From: Luteibacter sp. UNC138MFCol5.1
GTDB taxonomy: Bacteria; Pseudomonadota; Gammaproteobacteria; Xanthomonadales; Rhodanobacteraceae
NCBI RefSeq assembly: GCF_900110505.1
Contig: NZ_FODZ01000006.1
Span: 62,001-126,000 of the forward strand
DNA length: 64,000 nt
Direction: 5' to 3'
The notes beneath the pieces were generated by a model. The model worked only from the letters and a program-made list of their open reading frames with translations. It was not told the origin of the DNA and did not search any database. Shown here one piece after another: positions 1-11,207 of the stretch; positions within the stretch are counted from its first letter, which is position 1, and each line of letters begins with the position of its first letter. The translations under genes were made by a program, and so were the position numbers.

Positions 1-639
1 CACGGTGAGTCGCGGATCGTCGGCGAGGACGGTACCGCTGGCCGAGAGGATGGCGGACGCGCGAGCGCGCCAGCGCTGCACATCCGCACGGGCGGGCTCA
101 CCGGTGATCCACTTCGACGAGCCATCGGCCAGCGCCGTGCGCCCGTCGAGGCTCATCGCGAGCTTCACGCGCACCCAGGGACGTCCGCGCTCGATGCGGC
201 TGAAGAATCCGATGTTCAGTTCACGCGCCTGATCGCGCATCAGGCCGACCTGCACCCCGATACCGGCCTCGCGCAGTTTCGCGATGCCCGCGCCGTCGAC
301 CTTGTCGAACGGATCCTCGTGCGCGATCACGACGCGACCGACGCCCGCGGCGATCAACGCATCCGCGCAGGGCGGCGTGCGGCCGAAGTGGGCGCAGGGC
401 TCGAGCGTGACGTAGGCGGTGGCGCCGCGCGCCGAATCGCCGGCCTCGCGCAACGCGAAGATTTCCGCATGCGGCTGACCCGCGCGCGGATGCCAGCCGG
501 TACCCAGTACCGTCTCACCGCGGGCGATGACGCAGCCGACGCGCGGATTGGGCTGGGTGGTGTGCATGCCCCGCGCGGCGAGACGCAGCGCATGCGCCAT
601 GTGGACATGGTCCATGGCGGGGAAGAACGGGCGCGACAT
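1..639 (-). CDS. ribD: RibD, bifunctional riboflavin deaminase/reductase (3' part outside window)
   Basis: Two consecutive steps of riboflavin synthesis in the cytosol: deamination of the pyrimidine amine, then reduction of the ribosyl side chain. The visible 213 codons hold the whole N-terminal deaminase domain, with the zinc signature HAE and PCAHFGRTPPC, followed by the start of the reductase domain (VRVKLAMSLDGRTA, SSKWITG). The frame stays open to base 1, so the C-terminus is missing. The ATG at 639 shares one base with the nrdR stop (TGATG on the minus strand), so translation is probably coupled to nrdR. The nrdR-rib order is common in proteobacteria. Confidence 0.95.
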   Translation of the reverse strand, partial: MSRPFFPAMDHVHMAHALRLAARGMHTTQPNPRVGCVIARGETVLGTGWHPRAGQPHAEIFALREAGDSARGATAYVTLEPCAHFGRTPPCADALIAAGVGRVVIAHEDPFDKVDGAGIAKLREAGIGVQVGLMRDQARELNIGFFSRIERGRPWVRVKLAMSLDGRTALADGSSKWITGEPARADVQRWRARASAILSASGTVLADDPRLTV

Positions 640-1154
640 CAGGACTTGCGTCCTCGCCTGGCCGCCTCGAGCAGCGGCAGTTGCAGCCCTTCCATCGACG
701 GCAGGTCGCGCTCCAGCTTCTCGATCTCCTCGCGGAACGCATGGACGTCCTCGAAGCGACGGTAGACGGAAGCGAAGCGCACGTAGGCGACCTGATCGAG
801 TTTCTTCAGTTCGCGCATGACGAGCTCGCCCACCTGGCGCGACGGCACTTCGCGCTCGCCGCTGCGACGGAGGTCGTCGACCACCGCGCGAACGGCGGTG
901 TCCACGGCGTCGCTCGCGACCGGGCGCTTCTGCAGGGCGCGCTCGAAACTCACGCGCAGCTTGTGTTCGTCGAACGGCTCGCGGCGATCGCCGGATTTGA
1001 CGATCGCCGGGAGCTTCAGTTCGGCGGTTTCGAACGTATTGAAGCGTTCGCCGCACTGCGGGCACTCACGGCGGCGACGCACCGTGCTCCCGTCCTCCGT
1101 GAGGCGGGAGTCGATGACGCGCGTGTCTTCATGCTGGCAGAACGGACAGTGCAT
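639..1154 (-). CDS. nrdR: NrdR, transcriptional repressor of ribonucleotide reductase genes
   Basis: Nucleotide-sensing repressor that binds NrdR boxes upstream of nrd operons. The 171-residue protein has the N-terminal zinc ribbon (CPFC near residue 3, CPQCGERF near residue 31) followed by an ATP-cone domain ([15 protein letters not shown] onward). Length and layout are those of the family. It sits 3 bases after the glyA stop and overlaps the ribD start by one base, so glyA-nrdR-ribD looks like one reverse-strand operon. Confidence 0.97.
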   Translation of the reverse strand: MHCPFCQHEDTRVIDSRLTEDGSTVRRRRECPQCGERFNTFETAELKLPAIVKSGDRREPFDEHKLRVSFERALQKRPVASDAVDTAVRAVVDDLRRSGEREVPSRQVGELVMRELKKLDQVAYVRFASVYRRFEDVHAFREEIEKLERDLPSMEGLQLPLLEAARRGRKS

Positions 1155-1157
1155 CGA

Positions 1158-2414
1158 TCAGCCGTAGACCGGGAACTTCGCGCACTGCTCGGTGACCTTC
1201 TTGCGAACGGCCGCGATCACGGCCTCGTCGCCCGGCGCGTCGAGCACATCGCAGATCCACGTCGCCAGTTCGATGGTCTCCGCTTCCTTGTAGCCGCGGG
1301 TGGTGATCGCCGGCGTGCCGACGCGGAGGCCGGACGTGACGAACGGCGAACGCGGATCGTTCGGCACGGCGTTCTTGTTCACCGTGATGTGCGCCTTGCC
1401 CAGCGCGGCTTCGGCGTCCTTGCCCGTGACGTCGCGACCGATCAGGTCGATCAGCATGAGGTGGTTCTCGGTGCCGCCGGACACGACCTTGTAGCCGCGT
1501 TCGATCAGCGTCTTCGCCATGGCCTTCGCGTTGGCGACCACCTGCTTCTGGTAATCGGTGAAGGCCGGCTCGAGGGCCTCCTTGAACGCGACGGCCTTGG
1601 CGGCGATCACGTGCATCAGCGGGCCGCCCTGGATGCCCGGGAAGACGATCGACTGCAGCTTCTTCTCGAGCTCCTCGCCGAGGCCCTTCGCCACGATGAT
1701 GCCGCCGCGCGGACCGCGCAGCGTCTTGTGCGTGGTGGAGGTGACCACGTGCGCGTGCGGCACCGGGTTCGGATAGACGCCCGCGGCGACGAGGCCGGCG
1801 ATGTGCGCCATGTCGACGAAGAGGTACGCGCCGACCTTGTCGGCGATCTCGCGGAACTTCGCCCAGTCGAGAATCTGCGAGTAGGCGGAGAAACCGGCGA
1901 CGATCATCTTCGGCTTGTGCTCGACCGCGAGCTTCTCGATCTCGGCGTAATCGACGAGGCCGGTGTCCGGGTCGATGCCGTACTGCACGGCGTTGAACAG
2001 CTTGCCGGACATGTTCACCTTCGCGCCGTGCGTGAGGTGACCGCCGTGGGCGAGGCTCATCCCGAGGATCGTGTCGCCCGGATTGAGCAGGGCGAAATAG
2101 ACGGCCTGGTTGGCCTGCGAGCCCGAATGCGGCTGCACGTTGGCGTAATCGGCGCCGAAGAGCTTCTTCAGGCGCTCGATCGCCAGCTTCTCGGCGACGT
2201 CGACGTATTCGCAGCCACCGTAGTAGCGCTTGCCGGGATAACCCTCGGCGTACTTGTTCGTCAGCACCGAGCCCTGGGCTTCCATCACGCGCGGGCTGGC
2301 GTAGTTCTCGGAGGCGATCAGTTCGACGTGGTCTTCCTGGCGGCGGGCCTCGCCCGCGATGGCCTGGGCGAGCTCGTCGTCGTAACCGGCGATCGTTGCA
2401 TCCTTCGGGAACAT
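1158..2414 (-). CDS. glyA: GlyA, serine hydroxymethyltransferase
   Basis: PLP enzyme that interconverts serine and glycine and charges tetrahydrofolate with a one-carbon unit. The 418-residue length matches E. coli GlyA (417). The start [15 protein letters not shown] is preceded by a GAGG on the minus strand. The family segments [23 protein letters not shown] and the PLP-lysine motif [13 protein letters not shown] are all present. It is the first gene of the glyA-nrdR-ribD unit. A TACACT hexamer on the minus strand about 45 bases upstream could be its -10 element, without a clear -35. Other glycine-cleavage genes (gcvH, gcvT) lie elsewhere in the window. Confidence 0.98.
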   Translation of the reverse strand: MFPKDATIAGYDDELAQAIAGEARRQEDHVELIASENYASPRVMEAQGSVLTNKYAEGYPGKRYYGGCEYVDVAEKLAIERLKKLFGADYANVQPHSGSQANQAVYFALLNPGDTILGMSLAHGGHLTHGAKVNMSGKLFNAVQYGIDPDTGLVDYAEIEKLAVEHKPKMIVAGFSAYSQILDWAKFREIADKVGAYLFVDMAHIAGLVAAGVYPNPVPHAHVVTSTTHKTLRGPRGGIIVAKGLGEELEKKLQSIVFPGIQGGPLMHVIAAKAVAFKEALEPAFTDYQKQVVANAKAMAKTLIERGYKVVSGGTENHLMLIDLIGRDVTGKDAEAALGKAHITVNKNAVPNDPRSPFVTSGLRVGTPAITTRGYKEAETIELATWICDVLDAPGDEAVIAAVRKKVTEQCAKFPVYG

Positions 2415-2622
2415 CTGAACCTCGTGCGGGGAGCCATGGGAAAGGGGAAAAGTGTAGCCGACGTGGGGGTTTGCAGCCAGCCGGACAAGGGCCGGGACGC
2501 CGGTTTGAGCGATCTCCTACGTCCCGACAAGCAGTGGGCCGACTCCGCCCCACGGGCGCGGCACCTAGGCTGACCACGGGCGCCCTAACGCCCACCCCTC
2601 CCCCTCCCCAGGAATGGACACC

Positions 2623-3600
2623 ATGCGACTGCGACACCTCCCCCTAGCACTGGCACTCGCCGCGGGCTGCCTGGCGATCGGCCCGGCGGCGAACGCCAGC
2701 TCATCCGCGGCGGCGTTCGACGCCGCCCTGGCCGCCGGCCACGCCCCGGCGTTCGCGCTGGAATACGACGGCGTCATGCATCGGATCGCGGGCCTGGACC
2801 AGCTCGAGGTCGAGCTCGAAGGTCCCGACGGCCAGCCCGGAGCCATCTACGCGGCGCAGGTCGACGGTCGGCCGGCCACGATCGTACGGCTCGGCGATCG
2901 GCTGGACATCGCCTACGACGACGAGAAGCCGTCCGCGGCCGGCAGGGCGAAGCGCTCCGGCGAATGGATCCCCGACTACGCCGGCCTCGACGACGTCGCG
3001 GGCATGGACGACGAAAACCCACCCGATCCGGAAGCCGACCAGCCCGGTGGCGACGGCCTGAACGTCTGGATCTTCCTCCACGACAACGCGAACGAGCCGG
3101 ACAACGAGCGCTTTGTCAACTGGTACACGGCCTGGTGGCTCAAGGAGATGAAGAACGACGTGATTCCCGGGAAGCCCGTCCGGGTGTTCCTGAAGACACG
3201 CGTTCCCGGCCTCACCGACCTCGACTACCACGCCGGCACCCAGGTCGATCGACTGCACGACGTCCACCTCAGGGGCTTCGAATACGTGGACGGCGTCGGC
3301 GGACACCCCGGCCCGCTGACCCGCTACATGCTTTTCGTCGACAAGCCGGCGGGCAACTGGGGCTCGAACGCGGTCGGGGTCGCCCTCGACCGGGGCAAGT
3401 CGGCCATGGCGAGCAGGACCGGCCCCCGGCACATCGTCGCGCATGAACTGGGCCACACGATCGGGGGTGTCCACGAGCACGCGCAGACCTTCCCCTGCGC
3501 CAGCAGCATGGCGGGCTACGTGCTGGCCACCATCAGCTGCCGCTGGTACACCTCGGCCAACCAGCGAAACATCCGCGAGTTCCTGACGCCGCTGCTCTGA
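2623..3600 (+). CDS. Secreted metzincin-like zinc metalloprotease
   Basis: Predicted secreted protein. The N-terminus (MRLRHLPLALALAAGCLAIG, Ala-rich, then NASS) is a typical Sec signal peptide. I chose the ATG at 2623 because AGGA at 2610-2613 is 9 bases away; the ATG at 2614 directly abuts that motif. Residues 274-284 read HELGHTIGGVH, a full metzincin signature (HExxHxxGxxH), and SSMAGY downstream could be the Met-turn. The region before it has no family I recognise. An alternative is a non-proteolytic member of the fold. Substrate is unknown. It stands alone between glyA (opposite strand) and ettA. Confidence 0.75.
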   Translation: MRLRHLPLALALAAGCLAIGPAANASSSAAAFDAALAAGHAPAFALEYDGVMHRIAGLDQLEVELEGPDGQPGAIYAAQVDGRPATIVRLGDRLDIAYDDEKPSAAGRAKRSGEWIPDYAGLDDVAGMDDENPPDPEADQPGGDGLNVWIFLHDNANEPDNERFVNWYTAWWLKEMKNDVIPGKPVRVFLKTRVPGLTDLDYHAGTQVDRLHDVHLRGFEYVDGVGGHPGPLTRYMLFVDKPAGNWGSNAVGVALDRGKSAMASRTGPRHIVAHELGHTIGGVHEHAQTFPCASSMAGYVLATISCRWYTSANQRNIREFLTPLL

Positions 3601-3660
3601 GGCACGTCCCCGGGGCCCTCGAGAGGGGGTCCCGGCACCGCGCATGGCCACCGCCCCGTC

Positions 3661-3684
3661 ACCCCGACCGGTTATAATCGGGGT
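3661..3684 (+). promoter_or_regulatory. ettA promoter: TATAAT box inside a short dyad
   Basis: A perfect TATAAT lies at 3673-3678, 63 bases before the ettA ATG. It is embedded in an inverted repeat, ACCCCGA (3661-3667) and TCGGGGT (3678-3684). No good -35 hexamer is visible at the usual spacing. The dyad over the -10 could be an operator or chance. Confidence 0.5.
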
Positions 3685-3741
3685 TTGCCTGCCGGGAGCA
3701 CGCTCGTGCTCCCCCGGCCCGCTTTGCCTGACGGAGCACCC

Positions 3742-5400
<1,659 letters not shown>

Positions 5401-5418
5401 CGCAGACCTGCCTTCGGT

Positions 5419-5513
5419 GCAGGAGCGGACCCGGCCGCGACAGCTTTTCGCGATACGCGGCAGGACCTGTCGCGGTGAGTCGAAAGGCTGTCGCGGCCGG
5501 GTCCGCTCCCACC
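5419..5513. repeat. GTAG-type REP palindrome, copy 1
   Basis: Long imperfect inverted repeat between ettA and pyrF. The left arm (5421-5451) starts AGGAGCGGACCCGGCCGCGA and continues CAGCTTTTCG. The right arm (5481-5513) is its reverse complement, ending GGGTCCGCTCCCACCG. The same consensus recurs at 14105-14210. Arms of this kind resemble REP elements of Pseudomonas, Stenotrophomonas and Xanthomonas that are mobilised by RAYT transposases. It can also act as a hairpin terminator for ettA. Confidence 0.85.
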
Positions 5514-5541
5514 GCCTCCACCCGACGCCGCGAGTAAATCC

Positions 5542-6354
5542 ATGAACTTCATGACCGCCCTGAAGGACGCCTGGCGTCGCAACGAATCCCTGGTGTGCGT
5601 GGGACTCGACCCGGAGCCGGGCCGTCTGCCGGCGGGTCTTTCGGGCACCGAAGGCATCTTCGAATTCTGCCGGGACATCGTCGATGCGACGGCCGGTTCG
5701 GTCTGCGCCTTCAAGCCGCAGATCGCCCACTTCGCCGCGCAGCGCGCGGAAGACGTGCTCGAGCGCCTGATCCGGCACATCCACGACCGCCATCCCGGCA
5801 TCCCGGTCATCCTCGACGCGAAGCGCGGCGACATCGGGTCCACGGCGAAGCATTACGCCATGGAAGCGTTCGAACGCTACGACGCCGACGCGGTCACCCT
5901 GAATCCGTACCTCGGGCACGACTCCGTCGCGCCTTTCCTGGAGCGCGCGGACAAGGGCGTCATCCTGCTCTGCCGTACGTCCAATCCGGGCGGCAAGGAT
6001 TTCCAGGCGCTCGACTGCGGCGGCGAACCGCTGTACATCCGCGTGGCGCAGACCATCGCGCGCGAATGGAACGGAAACGGCAACTGCGCGCTGGTCACGG
6101 GCGCCACCTGGCCGGAAGAACTCGGCCGCGTTCGCAGGGAAGTCGGCGACATGCCGTTGCTCGTTCCCGGCATCGGCGCCCAGGGCGGCGATGTGGAAGC
6201 GGTGGTTCGCGAGGGCAGGACCGCCGACGGCACAGGCCTGATGATTTCCTCGTCTCGCGCCATCCTCTACGCCGGCAGCGGCTCGGACTTCGCCGACGTA
6301 GCACATCGGGCGGCGGAAGAAATGAGAAAATCGGTCAACTCTTTCTTATCGTAA
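5542..6354 (+). CDS. pyrF: PyrF, orotidine 5'-phosphate decarboxylase (type 2)
   Basis: Last step of UMP synthesis: decarboxylation of OMP. The 270-residue protein carries the catalytic segment [12 protein letters not shown] and the phosphate-loop region [12 protein letters not shown]. It belongs to the longer subfamily (TIGR02127, as in actinobacteria, Myxococcus and xanthomonads) rather than the short E. coli type. Start [14 protein letters not shown]. It is flanked by the REP element upstream and by an AT-rich regulatory stretch and a small HTH gene downstream. Confidence 0.95.
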   Translation: MNFMTALKDAWRRNESLVCVGLDPEPGRLPAGLSGTEGIFEFCRDIVDATAGSVCAFKPQIAHFAAQRAEDVLERLIRHIHDRHPGIPVILDAKRGDIGSTAKHYAMEAFERYDADAVTLNPYLGHDSVAPFLERADKGVILLCRTSNPGGKDFQALDCGGEPLYIRVAQTIAREWNGNGNCALVTGATWPEELGRVRREVGDMPLLVPGIGAQGGDVEAVVREGRTADGTGLMISSSRAILYAGSGSDFADVAHRAAEEMRKSVNSFLS

Positions 6355-6369
6355 GCTTACAAGCGAATA

Positions 6370-6400
6370 GCAGTCGCAAATTGTACGATTTAGCAACTGC
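6370..6400. promoter_or_regulatory. Imperfect dyad upstream of the HTH regulator
   Basis: Within the AT-rich gap between pyrF and the HTH gene, GCAGTCGCAAAT (6370-6381) faces ATTTAGCAACTGC (6388-6400). The arms pair with two mismatches and a short spacer. A perfect palindrome GTAAGCTTAC lies just upstream near 6352-6361. The position about 80 bases before the regulator start makes an autoregulatory operator plausible. Inference only. Confidence 0.4.
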
Positions 6401-6477
6401 AAAAGGCTTACGCTGCTACTCCGCGCTATCGAACAATATCGGGCTAGAAGCGCCATAGCGTTCCACCGGAGTTGTCA

Positions 6478-6861
6478 ATGCCACTTACCAACCGAGGTTT
6501 TTCCCAACGCCTGCATGTCGCGCTGGACATGGCTGGCGTGAAGAAAGGCCGCGGCCGAATCACGCAGCTGGCCGATCTGTTCGACGTCAGCCGCGAAACC
6601 GCCCGGAAATGGCTCAGCGATCTCGGCCTGCCCGAACTCGAGCGCCAGATCGACATGGCGACTCGTTTCGGCGTTAACTTCGAATGGCTCGCGACCGGCC
6701 GTGGCTCGCCCAACGGCGCCACGGGCGTCCGCGAAAGCCCCGCCCTCTATCGCGCCGATTCCCGCGAGCAACTGCGTCTCGTGGGCCTGGTCAGCCGCAT
6801 GCCCAAGGAGCGCCGCAAGGCACTGCTGGTCATCATCGAGGCGCTGGCCGACGCCGAATAA
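6478..6861 (+). CDS. Small HTH DNA-binding regulator (phage CI-like N-terminal fold)
   Basis: A 127-residue protein. Residues about 8-60 (FSQRLHVALDMAGV, then ITQLADLFDVSRETARKWLS) form a helix-turn-helix of the kind seen in CI-type and XRE-like repressors. The rest is a short helical tail (LVGLVSRMPKERRKALLVII) that may mediate dimers. No ligand or protease domain is present. ATG 6478 is preferred over TTG 6472 because GGAG at 6468-6471 is six bases upstream. The leader is much more AT-rich than its surroundings and has possible operator dyads. Target genes unknown. Confidence 0.8.
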   Translation: MPLTNRGFSQRLHVALDMAGVKKGRGRITQLADLFDVSRETARKWLSDLGLPELERQIDMATRFGVNFEWLATGRGSPNGATGVRESPALYRADSREQLRLVGLVSRMPKERRKALLVIIEALADAE

Positions 6862-6883
6862 GAACGCGGGGTGTCGCGCGCGC

Positions 6884-7420
6884 TCAGTCGTCCGCGACAT
6901 CCATCCCCGGAAAGAGCACCTCGGTGAATCCGAAGCGCGAGAAGTCCGTGATCCGCGACGGATACAAGCGCCCGATCAGGTGATCGCATTCGTGCTGGAC
7001 TACGCGCGCATGGAATCCTTCGGCGACACGATCGATGGGCGCGCCGTGCGGATCAACGCCGGTGTAGCGGATCCTCGTGTAGCGCGCGACCACGCCGCGC
7101 AGGCCGGGCACCGACAGACAGCCTTCCCAGCCCTCCTCCATCTCGTCCGAGAGCGGCACGATCGTCGGATTCAGGAGAATGGTTTCCGGCACCGGCGGCG
7201 CGTCGGGATACCGTTCGCTGCTGTCGAAGCCGAAGATCACCAGCTGCAGGTCGACGCCGATCTGCGGCGCGGCCAGACCCACGCCACCGACGTGGTGCAT
7301 CGTCTCGAACATGTCCCCGATCAGCGCATCGAGTTCGGGTGAACCGATCATCTCGGGCGGCACGGGCGGCGCGATGCGCAGGAGGCGCTCGTCGCCCATC
7401 TTCAGGATCTCGCGAATCAT
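6884..7420 (-). CDS. def: Def, peptide deformylase
   Basis: Metalloenzyme that removes the N-formyl group from nascent proteins. All three active-site motifs are present: [17 protein letters not shown] (metal Cys) and QHECDHLIG (HExxH). The start [15 protein letters not shown] is the usual start of this subfamily, so the open frame continuing upstream is not part of the gene. It is 178 residues long. It is not next to fmt, so this may be a second deformylase of the genome; that cannot be judged here. It is divergent from cstA. Confidence 0.95.
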   Translation of the reverse strand: MIREILKMGDERLLRIAPPVPPEMIGSPELDALIGDMFETMHHVGGVGLAAPQIGVDLQLVIFGFDSSERYPDAPPVPETILLNPTIVPLSDEMEEGWEGCLSVPGLRGVVARYTRIRYTGVDPHGAPIDRVAEGFHARVVQHECDHLIGRLYPSRITDFSRFGFTEVLFPGMDVADD

Positions 7421-7504
7421 GGGGGTCCCGGGGAATGGGGGAGCCTCCAGCATGGCGCCGAAACGCCCACCGCTCAAGCGCGGAGGCACGCCGCCGGTCC
7501 CGCG

Positions 7505-7527
7505 GCCATTCGACCAATGGCTAATAC
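7505..7527. promoter_or_regulatory. Inverted repeat and possible -10 box before cstA
   Basis: GCCATT (7505-7510) and AATGGC (7516-7521) form a perfect 6-bp dyad with a five-base spacer. It is followed at once by TAATAC (7522-7527), which could be a -10 element for cstA. It lies in the divergent def/cstA gap. A role as regulator site is inferred from position only. Confidence 0.35.
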
Positions 7528-7606
7528 GTGAAACCCCGCGCGGCGATTGACCCCCGCGCCGACGGGGACGACCCTTGGTCCATCCGCACGGGGAGCTCCA
7601 AACACC

Positions 7607-9682
7607 ATGAACAGCGCCATTCCCAAACCCAGTCCCGCGGGCAAGCTCCTGTGGGCTGCCATCGCCATCGTCGGCGCCTGGTGTCTCGGCGTCGTCGCCT
7701 TGCGCCGCGGCGAACCGATCAACGCGATCTGGCTGGTGACGGCGTCCATCGCCGTCTTCCTGATCGGTTACCGCTTCTACAGCCGGCTGATCGCCAACCG
7801 GGTGCTGCAGCTCGACCCCACCCGGGCCACGCCCTCGGTGCTGCGCAACGACGGCCTCGATTACGTGCCCACCGACCGGTGGGTCGTCTTCGGCCACCAC
7901 TTCGCCGCGATCGCGGGCGCGGGCCCCCTGGTGGGTCCGGTCCTGGCCGCGCAGATGGGTTACCTGCCCGGCACGTTGTGGATCCTCGTCGGCGTGGTTT
8001 TCGCCGGCGCGGTGCAGGATTTCATGATCCTCGGACTCTCCCTGCGTCGTGACGGCCGATCCCTCGGCCACATGCTGCGGGCGGAGCTCGGCGAGGTACC
8101 CGGCGTGATCGCGATGGTCGGCGTGCTCGTCCTCATGATGATCGTGCTGGCCGTGCTGGCACTGGTCGTCGTCAAGGCGCTGACCCACAGCCCCTGGGGC
8201 ACATTCACCGTCGCGGCGACGATTCCCATCGCGCTGCTGATGGGCGTCTACCTGCGCTACATCCGTCCGGGACGGATCCTCGAAGTGTCGATCATCGGCC
8301 TGATCCTGCTGCTCGCATCCATCTGGTACGGCAAGGTCGTCAACGACACGCCGGCCGTCGCGGCGCTGTTCGATTTCGACGCCAAGGCCCTCGCCTGGCT
8401 GCTGATCGGTTACGGCTTCTTCGCCTCGGTACTGCCGGTGTGGCTGCTGCTCGCGCCGCGCGACTACCTCTCCACGTTCCTGAAGATCGGCACGATCCTG
8501 CTGCTCGCGCTGGCCATCTTCCTCGCCGCGCCGACGCTGCAGATGCCGGCCATCACGAAGTTCGTCGACGGCACCGGCCCGGTCTTCGCGGGCAACCTGT
8601 TCCCGTTCCTGTTCATCACGATCGCCTGCGGCGCCGTGTCGGGCTGGCACTCGATCATCGCCTCGGGCACCACGCCGAAGCTGCTGGCGAACGAAGGGGA
8701 AGCCCGCCTCGTCGGCTACGGCGGCATGCTCATGGAAGCCTTCGTCGCGATCATGGCGCTCATCGCCGCGGCGTCGCTCCACCCCGGCGTGTACTTCGCG
8801 ATGAATTCGCCCGGCGCCCTCGTCGGCACCACGGCCGAGCAGGCCGCGCAGACGATCAGCAGCTGGGGCTTCCTCGTCACGCCGGCCGAACTGACCGACA
8901 CGGCGCGCAACATCGGCGAAGGGACGATCCTCGGCCGCGCCGGCGGCGCACCCACGCTCGCCGTCGGCATGGCGCAGCTGCTGCACAACGTCATGCCGGG
9001 CAAGGACATGATGGCGCTGTGGTACCACTACGCCATCCTGTTCGAAGCGTTGTTCATCCTCACTACCGTCGATGCCGGCACGCGCGTCGGCCGCTTCATG
9101 ATCCAGGAGCTGGCCGGCATGGCCTGGGCGCCGCTGAAGCAGACGGAATCGTGGCTCGGCAACGTCGTCGCCACGGTCATCTGCGTCGGACTGTGGGGTT
9201 ACTTCCTGTACCAGGGTGCGGTCGATCCGCTGGGCGGCATCAACACGCTGTGGCCGCTGTTCGGCATCGCCAACCAGATGCTGGCTGCGATCGCGCTGAT
9301 GCTGGCCACGGTGGTCACCGTCAAACTCAAGCGCGAACGGTACGTGCTCGTTCCGGCGGTGCCCGCCGCGTGGCTGGTGATCTGCACGCTCACCGCCGGC
9401 TGGCAGAAGCTCTTCGACGAGAAGATCAGCTTCACCGCCGCCGCGAACAAGTACGCCGCCGCGGCCGCCGAGGGCAAGCTCCTCGCGCCGGCGAAGACCG
9501 CCGAGGAAATGCAGCGGATCATCACGAACAACCGCGTCGACATGGTCCTCACCGGCCTGTTCATGCTGCTGGTGCTGACGATGCTGTTCTTCTCCCTGCG
9601 TTCGATCGTCCGCGCATGGAAGGCCAACCGGCCGACCGCGCAGGAAGAGCCGTACGTGGCCCTTTCCAGCGTGACGGGCTGA
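7607..9682 (+). CDS. cstA: CstA family inner-membrane transporter (pyruvate/peptides)
   Basis: Carbon-starvation protein A. Family members import pyruvate or peptides when carbon is scarce. The 691-residue protein is hydrophobic throughout, with many predicted membrane segments. It contains conserved CstA stretches such as [20 protein letters not shown] and [20 protein letters not shown] 7607 was chosen: it follows GGGAG at 7591-7595 and precedes the conserved [16 protein letters not shown] region. The YbdD-like gene follows 10 bases later, as in the E. coli cstA-ybdD pair. Confidence 0.95.
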   Translation: MNSAIPKPSPAGKLLWAAIAIVGAWCLGVVALRRGEPINAIWLVTASIAVFLIGYRFYSRLIANRVLQLDPTRATPSVLRNDGLDYVPTDRWVVFGHHFAAIAGAGPLVGPVLAAQMGYLPGTLWILVGVVFAGAVQDFMILGLSLRRDGRSLGHMLRAELGEVPGVIAMVGVLVLMMIVLAVLALVVVKALTHSPWGTFTVAATIPIALLMGVYLRYIRPGRILEVSIIGLILLLASIWYGKVVNDTPAVAALFDFDAKALAWLLIGYGFFASVLPVWLLLAPRDYLSTFLKIGTILLLALAIFLAAPTLQMPAITKFVDGTGPVFAGNLFPFLFITIACGAVSGWHSIIASGTTPKLLANEGEARLVGYGGMLMEAFVAIMALIAAASLHPGVYFAMNSPGALVGTTAEQAAQTISSWGFLVTPAELTDTARNIGEGTILGRAGGAPTLAVGMAQLLHNVMPGKDMMALWYHYAILFEALFILTTVDAGTRVGRFMIQELAGMAWAPLKQTESWLGNVVATVICVGLWGYFLYQGAVDPLGGINTLWPLFGIANQMLAAIALMLATVVTVKLKRERYVLVPAVPAAWLVICTLTAGWQKLFDEKISFTAAANKYAAAAAEGKLLAPAKTAEEMQRIITNNRVDMVLTGLFMLLVLTMLFFSLRSIVRAWKANRPTAQEEPYVALSSVTG

Positions 9683-9692
9683 GGAGCGGATC

Positions 9693-9890
9693 ATGGCGAC
9701 CATGCATCCGGGATCGCTATGGCGCTGGGCGGTGCAGACCGCCCGGCTCTGCTGCGGCGTGCCCGACTACGACGTGTACGTGAAACATCTGCGCGAGCAT
9801 CACCCGGACCGGGCGGTGCCGTCCTACGGCGAGTTCTTCCGCGAGCGACAGGAGGCGCGCTATCGAGGGACCGGCGGGCGCTGCTGCTGA
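9693..9890 (+). CDS. YbdD/YjiX family small protein
   Basis: A 65-residue protein of the DUF466 family (YbdD/YjiX), which accompanies CstA/BtsT transporters and is needed for their function in E. coli. Conserved features seen are the [20 protein letters not shown] core and the GEFFRER segment, with a C-terminal GRCC. A good GAGG lies 8 bases before ATG. It is probably cotranscribed with cstA and ends before a strong hairpin terminator. Confidence 0.93.
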   Translation: MATMHPGSLWRWAVQTARLCCGVPDYDVYVKHLREHHPDRAVPSYGEFFRERQEARYRGTGGRCC

Positions 9891-9956
9891 GTTTCTCGGG
9901 CAGGAGGCCGATGCGGGCCCAGGGCGGGGCGATCGGTCTTCGCGACGCGCCATACG

Positions 9957-9985
9957 AAAAAGCCCGGCGAGAGCCGGGCTTTTCT
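9957..9985. terminator. Bidirectional Rho-independent terminator
   Basis: Perfect 8-bp stem AGCCCGGC (9961-9968) and GCCGGGCT (9973-9980) with loop GAGA. It is preceded by AAAA and followed by TTTTCTT, so it can end both the cstA-ybdD unit and the convergent reverse-strand gene. Confidence 0.93.
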
Positions 9986-10009
9986 TCGTTCCGACGCGCG
10001 AGAAGCGCC

Positions 10010-10948
10010 TCAGAGATCCTGGTGATACTGCACGTAAGGCGTACGCGACTGATCGGGCTCCGGGCCTACCGGGCCGCTCGGCGCGTTGCCCGACGACCAG
10101 ACGTTCTGAGCGCCGACCGACAGCTCGCCGCGCCACGGCAGGCGCCACGTAACGCCGAGATCGATGGCGCTCCAGCGACGATCCGGATTCAGGCCGTTCA
10201 CCGCGTTGGCTTCCGGCTGCATGGTGCGGCCGGTGATGAGGCCCGAGAGCGGACCGCGGTCCACGCCGAAGCTCAAGGCCTTCTGGTCGACGGAACCGAT
10301 GCCGAGCAGGTTGCCCGGCAGGAGCCGGATGCGGCCGATGCTCGCGCCGAGATCGATGCCGCTGCGCGCGCCGAGATCGACCCGCCCGTGCGCGTTGAAT
10401 TCCGTGCTGGACGAGAGCGCGCCGATCGGAAGGCCCGAAGCGGTAGCCAGGCCAGGCAGCACGCGCGGCAATGCCGCACCCGTGCCGGTCGGGCGGCTGG
10501 AACCCACGCCTAGGCCGACGCTGTAGCCCGAGCCGCGATACGTGGCCCCGACTTCGCTGCCGACGATGCGCGGAGGAGCCCCCGGTGTGCTGCAACGATC
10601 GCCGCGGCTACCCGCGCCGCAGGATTCGGCCGAATTGATCCAGCCCTGTCCGCTCACGCTGGCATGCGCCTGGACGCGCGGGCCGATGTCGTACTGGAGG
10701 CCGCTGGTCAACGCCGGACCGGATTCCACCGGCCGCAGGGCCAAGGGCTGGGTCGAATCGGCGCGATCGTCGGACCGCAGGGAGAGAGCGCGACCGTCGG
10801 GAGCGCGCCAGAGCGGCACGCTGGACGGATCGGTCGGGCCGCCGGCGCCGAGCAGACGGTTGGCCGTGGCGTCCTGCCCGACCGGCGCCACCTGTCCTGC
10901 CGCGGCGAGCGGCATCAACAGAAGCATGGTCAGAAAGGAACGGCGCAT
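10010..10948 (-). CDS. Putative outer-membrane/periplasmic protein of unknown function
   Basis: Not recognised as a named family. ATG 10948 gives a clean signal peptide (MRRSFLTMLLLMPLAAAGQV); a TTG 18 bases earlier is less likely. The mature part is rich in Gly, Ser and Leu and made of alternating short segments (GLQYDIGPRVQAHASVSG, GVTWRLPWRGELSVGAQN). This resembles outer-membrane beta-barrel or porin-like strands. It contains a pair of cysteines around SCGAGSRGDRC. About 312 residues. It is isolated between a terminator and the divergent GGDEF-EAL gene. Barrel assignment is inference from composition. Confidence 0.6.
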   Translation of the reverse strand: MRRSFLTMLLLMPLAAAGQVAPVGQDATANRLLGAGGPTDPSSVPLWRAPDGRALSLRSDDRADSTQPLALRPVESGPALTSGLQYDIGPRVQAHASVSGQGWINSAESCGAGSRGDRCSTPGAPPRIVGSEVGATYRGSGYSVGLGVGSSRPTGTGAALPRVLPGLATASGLPIGALSSSTEFNAHGRVDLGARSGIDLGASIGRIRLLPGNLLGIGSVDQKALSFGVDRGPLSGLITGRTMQPEANAVNGLNPDRRWSAIDLGVTWRLPWRGELSVGAQNVWSSGNAPSGPVGPEPDQSRTPYVQYHQDL

Positions 10949-11207
10949 GGAGTTCGTGCTCTGCAACGGCTGAGTTTCCCCGCGTCCCGCCTCAGCCTGA
11001 CGGGAACGACCCGAGTATACCCCGTTTTACTTTTTACTAACACCCCGGCGAGTCCCCCTTAAGGAACGCTGTCCGTTGCCGTTTATGTCCATGAGGGGGC
11101 GCCCGCCGGGGGGCGGCGGCTCCCGGAAGCGCGCCACGGCGCCCCATCGCGCCGCCGCCGCAACGCATATAGACTGCAATCGACCACGACCGGAACCCCG
11201 TCAGGCG

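Noticed and set aside
681-2573. Long open frame on the plus strand opposite nrdR and glyA
   Set aside because: Antisense shadow in high-GC DNA; no family similarity, while glyA and nrdR are unmistakable on the other strand.
3601-3660. GC-rich inverted repeat after the metzincin gene as terminator
   Set aside because: Arms are imperfect and there is no T-run.
7421-9703. Open frame extending def far upstream over cstA
   Set aside because: His/Asp/Arg-rich antisense of cstA; Def begins at [10 protein letters not shown].
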